Origin: Gammaproteobacteria bacterium
Lineage (GTDB): Bacteria > Pseudomonadota > Gammaproteobacteria > UBA6429 > Thiohalophilaceae
Assembly: GCA_029880425.1 (NCBI GenBank)
Contig: JAOUOK010000021.1
Coordinates: 1-10,521 of the forward strand
Direction: 5' to 3'
Length of the DNA: 10,521 nt
The notes under the pieces are model-generated. The model was not told where the DNA came from, did not search any database, and was given only the letters and a program-made list of their open reading frames with translations. Position numbers and translations under genes: made by a program. Below are positions 6,531-10,521 of this stretch, one piece after another (the first letter of the stretch is position 1; every line of letters starts with the position of its first letter).

Positions 6531-6641
6531 AATATAGCTTTGATAAAAAAACTGTTTAATTCCTGATATTTAACTTACGACTAAAATTATTAAACTTAGT
6601 TCACTTAGTTTTAAAAAAATTATAATTTAATTCTCATAAAA
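6531..6641 (-). promoter_or_regulatory. AT-rich intergenic region, possible promoter for the copL-like/copA/copB unit
   Basis: This very AT-rich gap lies between the PII-like gene and the CopL-like gene. It contains two copies of ACTTAGTT in direct repeat with a nine-base period (6594-6601 and 6603-6610, plus strand) and a perfect 12-bp palindrome AAATTATAATTT (6617-6628). These could be regulator contacts or an UP-like element. I cannot place a convincing -35/-10 pair and see no strong terminator for the PII-like gene, so read-through from the cus genes is also possible. Confidence 0.35.
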
Positions 6642-6968
6642 CTAACATACATCATCACTACATTTTTTCCTGCTGCGAATATGATATACACTGTCTACGG
6701 GCATTATCGTCACAATACCATCGCCCTCACATCCAGTATACGCCGCTTCCATGATACTTTCCGCAATTTCAGTACCACGATTTTTTCCTATATAGACCTC
6801 AAGCTGAAGATGTTCTACTTTATGATCATGGCGAAAAAAATTTTCATATTCACCGTAGCCTTTAATATGAAAAACACTGATGCCCGGCACATTGAGTTTT
6901 TTAAGTATTGACTCAACATTTTCAAGTTTCTCCGGCCTGATAATCGATATTACTTTTACAAAGCTCAT
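6642..6968 (-). CDS. PII-like signalling protein linked to a heavy-metal RND pump
   Basis: This 108-residue protein has the PII (GlnB-like) fold signature. It opens with a beta strand and helix (MSFVKVISIIRPEKLENVES) and has a KGYG at the T-loop base (36-39). The nucleotide-binding B-loop is TGCEGDG (78-84), and a C-loop-like YHIRSRKK (95-102) follows. The T-loop is clearly shorter than in GlnB, lacks the uridylylated Tyr, and holds HDH (47-49 region). Cysteines at 80, 103 and 108 are unusual for PII. Such proteins next to metal-efflux RND genes correspond to the subgroup described as PII-NG. ATP/ADP sensing and control of the CusA pump is inference. I chose the ATG at 6968 because AGGAGG lies six bases upstream; a TTG two codons earlier would abut that site. 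Confidence 0.85.
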   Translation of the reverse strand: MSFVKVISIIRPEKLENVESILKKLNVPGISVFHIKGYGEYENFFRHDHKVEHLQLEVYIGKNRGTEIAESIMEAAYTGCEGDGIVTIMPVDSVYHIRSRKKCSDDVC

Positions 6969-6974
6969 CTTCAA

Positions 6975-6980
6975 CCTCCT
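6975..6980 (-). promoter_or_regulatory. Ribosome binding site that fixes the PII-like start
   Basis: The coding strand reads AGGAGG here, a full Shine-Dalgarno match, with a six-base spacer (TTGAAG) before the ATG at 6968. The alternative TTG start at 6974 would have no spacer at all, so it is not credible. Confidence 0.85.
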
Positions 6981-7012
6981 GTAATAGTATTTTTGCTACT
7001 TTATAAAACGCA

Positions 7013-10000
7013 TTAAATTTTTCTTTTCTTCCAAAGCAGGAAAACCGCGGGTATAACCACCAACGTCAGTAATGTTGCACTCACCATGCCGCCAACCATT
7101 GGCGCAGCAATACGTCGCATTACCTCTGTCCCGGTACCGCTACCAAACATGATTGGTAACAGACCTACAATAGTCGCTGTGACTGTCATCATAATCGGGC
7201 GCACCCGAAGCAAGGCTCCGCTTATTACAGCTTGTTGTAAATCCTGTAAATTAAACGTGCGTGATTCTTTTAAAGCCTTGTTGTGTGCTTTTCCGTATGC
7301 ATCATTCAGGTATACCAGCATAATCACACCAATCTCTACTGCCACACCCGCTAAGGCAATAAACCCAACTCCCACAGCAACTGACATGTTGTAACCTAAT
7401 AGATACAATAACCAGAAACCACCCACTAATGCCAATGGCAAAGTCCCCAGTATGATCAGTACTTCGATCAGATTTCTAAAATTAAGATATAAAAGCAATA
7501 CAATAATGAGCAAGGTAAACGGTACAACAATAGTTAATCGCTCTTTTGCCCTGACCATATACTCGTATTGTCCTGACCAGGTGATTGAATAACCTGGAGG
7601 AAGCTCTACTTCCTGGCTAACAACACGTTGTGCTTCTTCAACATACGAACCAAGGTCACGTCCATCGATATCAACAAATGTCCAGCCATTCGGCCGTGCA
7701 TTCTCACTTTTTATCATGGCTGGACCCATTTCTGTCCTGACATCAGCAACTTCACTCAAAGGTATTCGTGCACCAGTATTTGTAACAATAGGTAAATTAC
7801 GTAAATCTTCTACCGAGTCACGTAAATCACGTGGATATCGTATATTAATAGGGTAACGTTCCAGACCTTCGACACTCTGCGCAACATTCATACCACCAAC
7901 TGCAGTTCGTACAACATCATGAATATCCGCAATATTTAAACCAAAACGTGAAGCTGCGATTCGATCAATATCAACCGTAACATAGCGACCACCAGCCACG
8001 CGCTCAGAGAAAGCCGATAGTGTTCCCGGAACTTTTATAACAACTTCTTCGATTCTTTTACCAATATTCTGGATTACGGATAAATCAGGGCCGGCAACCT
8101 TAATTCCAACAGGTGTTTTTATGCCGGTTGCCAACATATCAATACGTGTTTTAATTGGCATAACCCATGCGTTTGTTAAACCAGGAAACTTAATTAAATC
8201 ATTTAATTCCTGTTTAAGTTTTTTAAGTGTCATCCCTTCACGCCACTCACTTCTGGGCTTTAATAAAATTGTTGTTTCTATCATTGTGAGAGGCGCAGGA
8301 TCAGTTGCTGTTTCAGCACGTCCTACTTTACCAAATACACGAGTTACTTCAGGTATGGTTTTAATCAGCTTATCTGTTTGTTGTAATAATTCCTGTTCCT
8401 TACCAACCGAAACTCCTGGGAAGGTAGTCGGCATATACATCAGGTCACCTTCATCCAGGTCAGGCATAAACTCAGAACCAATTTGGCTGACTGGCCAAAC
8501 AGCAAGAAGAACTAATACTAAGGAAATACTTAATACATGTTTTGGCTTTGCTAATACCGAATTTATTAATGGACGATACATTTTTATTAAAAGCTGACTG
8601 ACTTTGTTTTCATGCTCTGGCCTGATATTGCCACGAATAAAATACCCCATTAATACAGGTACTAATGTAATTGCCAGTACTGCAGAAGCAGCCATTGCAA
8701 ATGTTTTAGTAAATGCCAAAGGAGAAAAAAGTTTTCCTTCCTGAGCTTCAAGGGTAAAAACAGGTAAAAAACTTAAGGTAATAATAAGTAACGTGAAAAA
8801 GAGTGGAGGTCCCACATCTAAACTTGCGCGCCGTATGATTTGCCAGCGGTTTTCATCTGTTAAGGGTTCTTTTTCGATATGTTTATGCACATTTTCGATC
8901 ATTACAATAGCAGCATCCACCATTGCACCGATCGCTATTGCGATACCCCCAAGCGACATAATATTCGCGTTCATACCCAGGGAATGCATAATCATAAATG
9001 CAGCAAGGATACCGATGGGTAAACTCACAATCGCGACAAGTGCAGAGCGTATATGAAATAAAAAAATTGCACAAACAAGAGCAACGACTAGAAATTCTTC
9101 AATCAGCTTAGTGTTTAAATTGTCAACTGCACGATTAATTAGAACAGAACGATCATAGGTTTCAACTATTTCAACACCCTGCGGCAGGCCTTTTTTAAGC
9201 TCGGCAATTTTTTTCTTTACACCCTGGATAGTCTTTAACGCGTTTTCACCGTAACGCATAACGATAACACCACCAACCACTTCGCCTTCACCATCAAGCT
9301 CAGCAATCCCCCTGCGCATCTGTGGACCCAGACGGATATCAGCCACATCTTTTAGTAAAATTGGTGTACCTCTTTCATTCACACCTAAAGGTATACGTTT
9401 TAAGTCTTCTAACTCATCAATATATCCTGTGGCACGCACCATATATTCTGCTTCAGCCATTTCGATAACTGAACCACCGACCTCCTGGTTCGCTCTCTTA
9501 ATCGCCATTCGTACTTTTTGCAGCGGTAAACCATAAGCTCTTAAACGATCAGGCTCTAACACAACCTGGTATTGCTTAACCATGCCACCAATGGTTGCTA
9601 CTTCAGATACACCTGCAACAGTTTGTAACTCATATTTCAAAAACCAGTCCTGTAAGCTGCGTAATTGTGACAAATCATTTTTTCCAGAACGGTCAACAAG
9701 TGCATATTCATACACCCAACCTACCCCGGTCGCATCAGGACCTAAGGAAGGACGTGCTTCAGCAGGTAAACGAGTTGCAACCTGGCTTAAATATTCAAGT
9801 ACTCTTGAACGTGCCCAGTACGGATCTGTTCCATCTTTAAAAATTATATAAACATAAGAATCATTAAAAAATGAGTATCCTCTCACTGTAACCGCGCCAG
9901 GCACAGATAACATTGCTGTTGTTAATGGATAAGTAATTTGATCTTCAACAACACGCGGAGCCTGACCAGGGTAAGTGGTTTTAATAATAACCTGCACATC

Positions 10001-10129
10001 CGATAAATCAGGGATAGCATCAAGCGGTGTATTTTTTACTGAAAAAACACCCGCAACAATAAGTACAGCAGTTAAAAGTAAAACCAGGAACCTGTTATTA
10101 AGTGACCAGCTGATAATTCCTTCAATCAT
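7013..10129 (-). CDS. cusA: CusA, heavy-metal efflux RND transporter (Cu(I)/Ag(I) type)
   Basis: This complete 1038-residue inner-membrane pump is the proton-driven engine of a tripartite CusCBA efflux system. It begins with the usual IIxWSLNNRFLVLLLT helix, then the periplasmic porter domain, the helix block with the GAMVDAAIVMIENVHKHIE motif (Asp405 in the proton-relay helix), a second porter domain, and the final helices. The three-Met metal site of E. coli CusA (573, 623, 672) is fully conserved as Met566 (DLMYMP), Met616 (PLTMIETT) and Met665 (RIDMLATG), which favours Cu(I)/Ag(I) over the Co/Zn/Cd of CzcA. Its start follows cusB by 12 bp with an AGGTGA site, so the two are co-transcribed. 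No frameshift is visible. The outer-membrane CusC gene is not in view and would lie upstream beyond the right edge, if present. Confidence 0.97.
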   Translation of the reverse strand: MIEGIISWSLNNRFLVLLLTAVLIVAGVFSVKNTPLDAIPDLSDVQVIIKTTYPGQAPRVVEDQITYPLTTAMLSVPGAVTVRGYSFFNDSYVYIIFKDGTDPYWARSRVLEYLSQVATRLPAEARPSLGPDATGVGWVYEYALVDRSGKNDLSQLRSLQDWFLKYELQTVAGVSEVATIGGMVKQYQVVLEPDRLRAYGLPLQKVRMAIKRANQEVGGSVIEMAEAEYMVRATGYIDELEDLKRIPLGVNERGTPILLKDVADIRLGPQMRRGIAELDGEGEVVGGVIVMRYGENALKTIQGVKKKIAELKKGLPQGVEIVETYDRSVLINRAVDNLNTKLIEEFLVVALVCAIFLFHIRSALVAIVSLPIGILAAFMIMHSLGMNANIMSLGGIAIAIGAMVDAAIVMIENVHKHIEKEPLTDENRWQIIRRASLDVGPPLFFTLLIITLSFLPVFTLEAQEGKLFSPLAFTKTFAMAASAVLAITLVPVLMGYFIRGNIRPEHENKVSQLLIKMYRPLINSVLAKPKHVLSISLVLVLLAVWPVSQIGSEFMPDLDEGDLMYMPTTFPGVSVGKEQELLQQTDKLIKTIPEVTRVFGKVGRAETATDPAPLTMIETTILLKPRSEWREGMTLKKLKQELNDLIKFPGLTNAWVMPIKTRIDMLATGIKTPVGIKVAGPDLSVIQNIGKRIEEVVIKVPGTLSAFSERVAGGRYVTVDIDRIAASRFGLNIADIHDVVRTAVGGMNVAQSVEGLERYPINIRYPRDLRDSVEDLRNLPIVTNTGARIPLSEVADVRTEMGPAMIKSENARPNGWTFVDIDGRDLGSYVEEAQRVVSQEVELPPGYSITWSGQYEYMVRAKERLTIVVPFTLLIIVLLLYLNFRNLIEVLIILGTLPLALVGGFWLLYLLGYNMSVAVGVGFIALAGVAVEIGVIMLVYLNDAYGKAHNKALKESRTFNLQDLQQAVISGALLRVRPIMMTVTATIVGLLPIMFGSGTGTEVMRRIAAPMVGGMVSATLLTLVVIPAVFLLWKKRKI

Positions 10130-10141
10130 TCTATGTCACCT

Positions 10142-10521
10142 TTAATTTGAAAATTTTGATAAAGCTTTAATAACATATCCGTTTTCACTTTTTTCAAGTT
10201 CAAACTTAACTTTATCGTTTTTATTAAACTGGCCAAGCTCAATACTTGCCTTAACATCAAAATCCATAATCATGTCTGGCCAGCTTAATGCTGGTATTGG
10301 GTCATGAGCGATATTAATTTTGTTTTGACTTGCCATGATTTCTTTTAATACACCGGTACCTATAATTTTTTTACGGTCATTACCTGATGTTTCTTTCTTA
10401 GTGTTATTATTTATTGAAGACATCCTTGCAATACTGGCTTTAAGGCTTGCTTCAGAGTCAATGAGAAACTGGCCTGAAGTGACAATATCCTCACCAACGC
10501 TTAAGCCTTTAACAATTTCCA
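10142..10521 (-). CDS. cusB: CusB membrane-fusion protein with C-terminal CusF domain (5' end missing)
   Basis: The visible 126 codons are the C-terminal part; the gene enters from the right edge. The first part, GLSVGEDIVTSGQFLIDSEA, is the conserved end of CusB-type periplasmic adaptor proteins, followed by a helix (SLKASIARM) and a polar linker NNNTKKETSGNDRKK. The last about 75 residues form a CusF domain with the metal-site pattern H-x7-W-x2-M-x-M in AHDPIPALSWPDMIMDF. This matches His36, Trp44, Met47 and Met49 of E. coli CusF in both residue type and spacing. The chaperone that delivers Cu(I)/Ag(I) is therefore fused to the adaptor, and metal would be presented directly to CusA. An ATG at 10423 is internal, because the frame stays open with strong CusB homology upstream of it. 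Confidence 0.93.
   Translation of the reverse strand, partial: EIVKGLSVGEDIVTSGQFLIDSEASLKASIARMSSINNNTKKETSGNDRKKIIGTGVLKEIMASQNKINIAHDPIPALSWPDMIMDFDVKASIELGQFNKNDKVKFELEKSENGYVIKALSKFSN

Noticed and set aside
6642..6974. TTG start at 6974 for the PII-like gene
   Set aside because: It abuts the AGGAGG site with no spacer; the ATG at 6968 has ideal spacing and gives the normal PII N-terminus.
8121..8597. Plus-strand open frame of 158 codons inside cusA, and similar ones at 5542-5820, 5915-6226, 7086-7394, 8793-9056 and 9582-9851
   Set aside because: They lie opposite clearly conserved coding sequence of cusA and copA, their translations resemble no family I know, and none forms part of an operon.
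10142..10423. A separate CusF gene starting at the internal ATG at 10423
   Set aside because: The frame is open upstream and encodes the conserved CusB end, so this is the C-terminal domain of a fusion protein.

Overview
The window is one uninterrupted, co-directional run of thirteen genes, all on the minus strand, so transcription runs from high to low coordinates. It is a copper/silver homeostasis island of a Gram-negative bacterium. Outer-membrane CopB, Tat-exported CopA, a CusBA-type efflux pump and periplasmic c-type cytochromes all require a periplasm and an outer membrane. Family composition and moderately AT-rich codon use suggest a gammaproteobacterium, possibly an aquatic or marine one, but I cannot name a genus. 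Intergenic gaps are short and the longest, about 125 bp, lies upstream of copA. I see no tRNA, rRNA, insertion sequence, integrase or CRISPR array.

The first-transcribed block (about 10521 to 6642) is the efflux unit. It holds the C-terminal end of a CusB membrane-fusion protein fused to a CusF-type Cu(I)/Ag(I) chaperone domain, a complete CusA RND pump with its three-methionine metal site, and a small PII-like protein. The middle block (6530 to 3454) is the oxidation/sequestration unit: a Cys/His/Met-rich exported CopL-like protein, the multicopper oxidase CopA, and a short CopB. A GC-rich hairpin follows CopB directly.

The last-transcribed block (3384 to 1) is the least described. In order it encodes a DUF411 (CopG-like) protein, a one-helix SHOCT protein, a soluble c-type cytochrome, a His-lined YVTN beta-propeller, a DUF2231 membrane protein with a His-rich tail, a c-type cytochrome lipoprotein, and the start of a DUF302 protein. 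This looks like a periplasmic metal/redox module attached to a copper operon.

A plausible working model, which is inference, has three parts. CusBA(F) collects and exports Cu(I). CopA oxidises periplasmic Cu(I), and CopB and CopG bind copper. The cytochromes, the propeller and the DUF2231 protein then move electrons to or from periplasmic copper. The PII-like protein may tune the pump. No two-component regulator or MerR-type regulator is encoded in this window.
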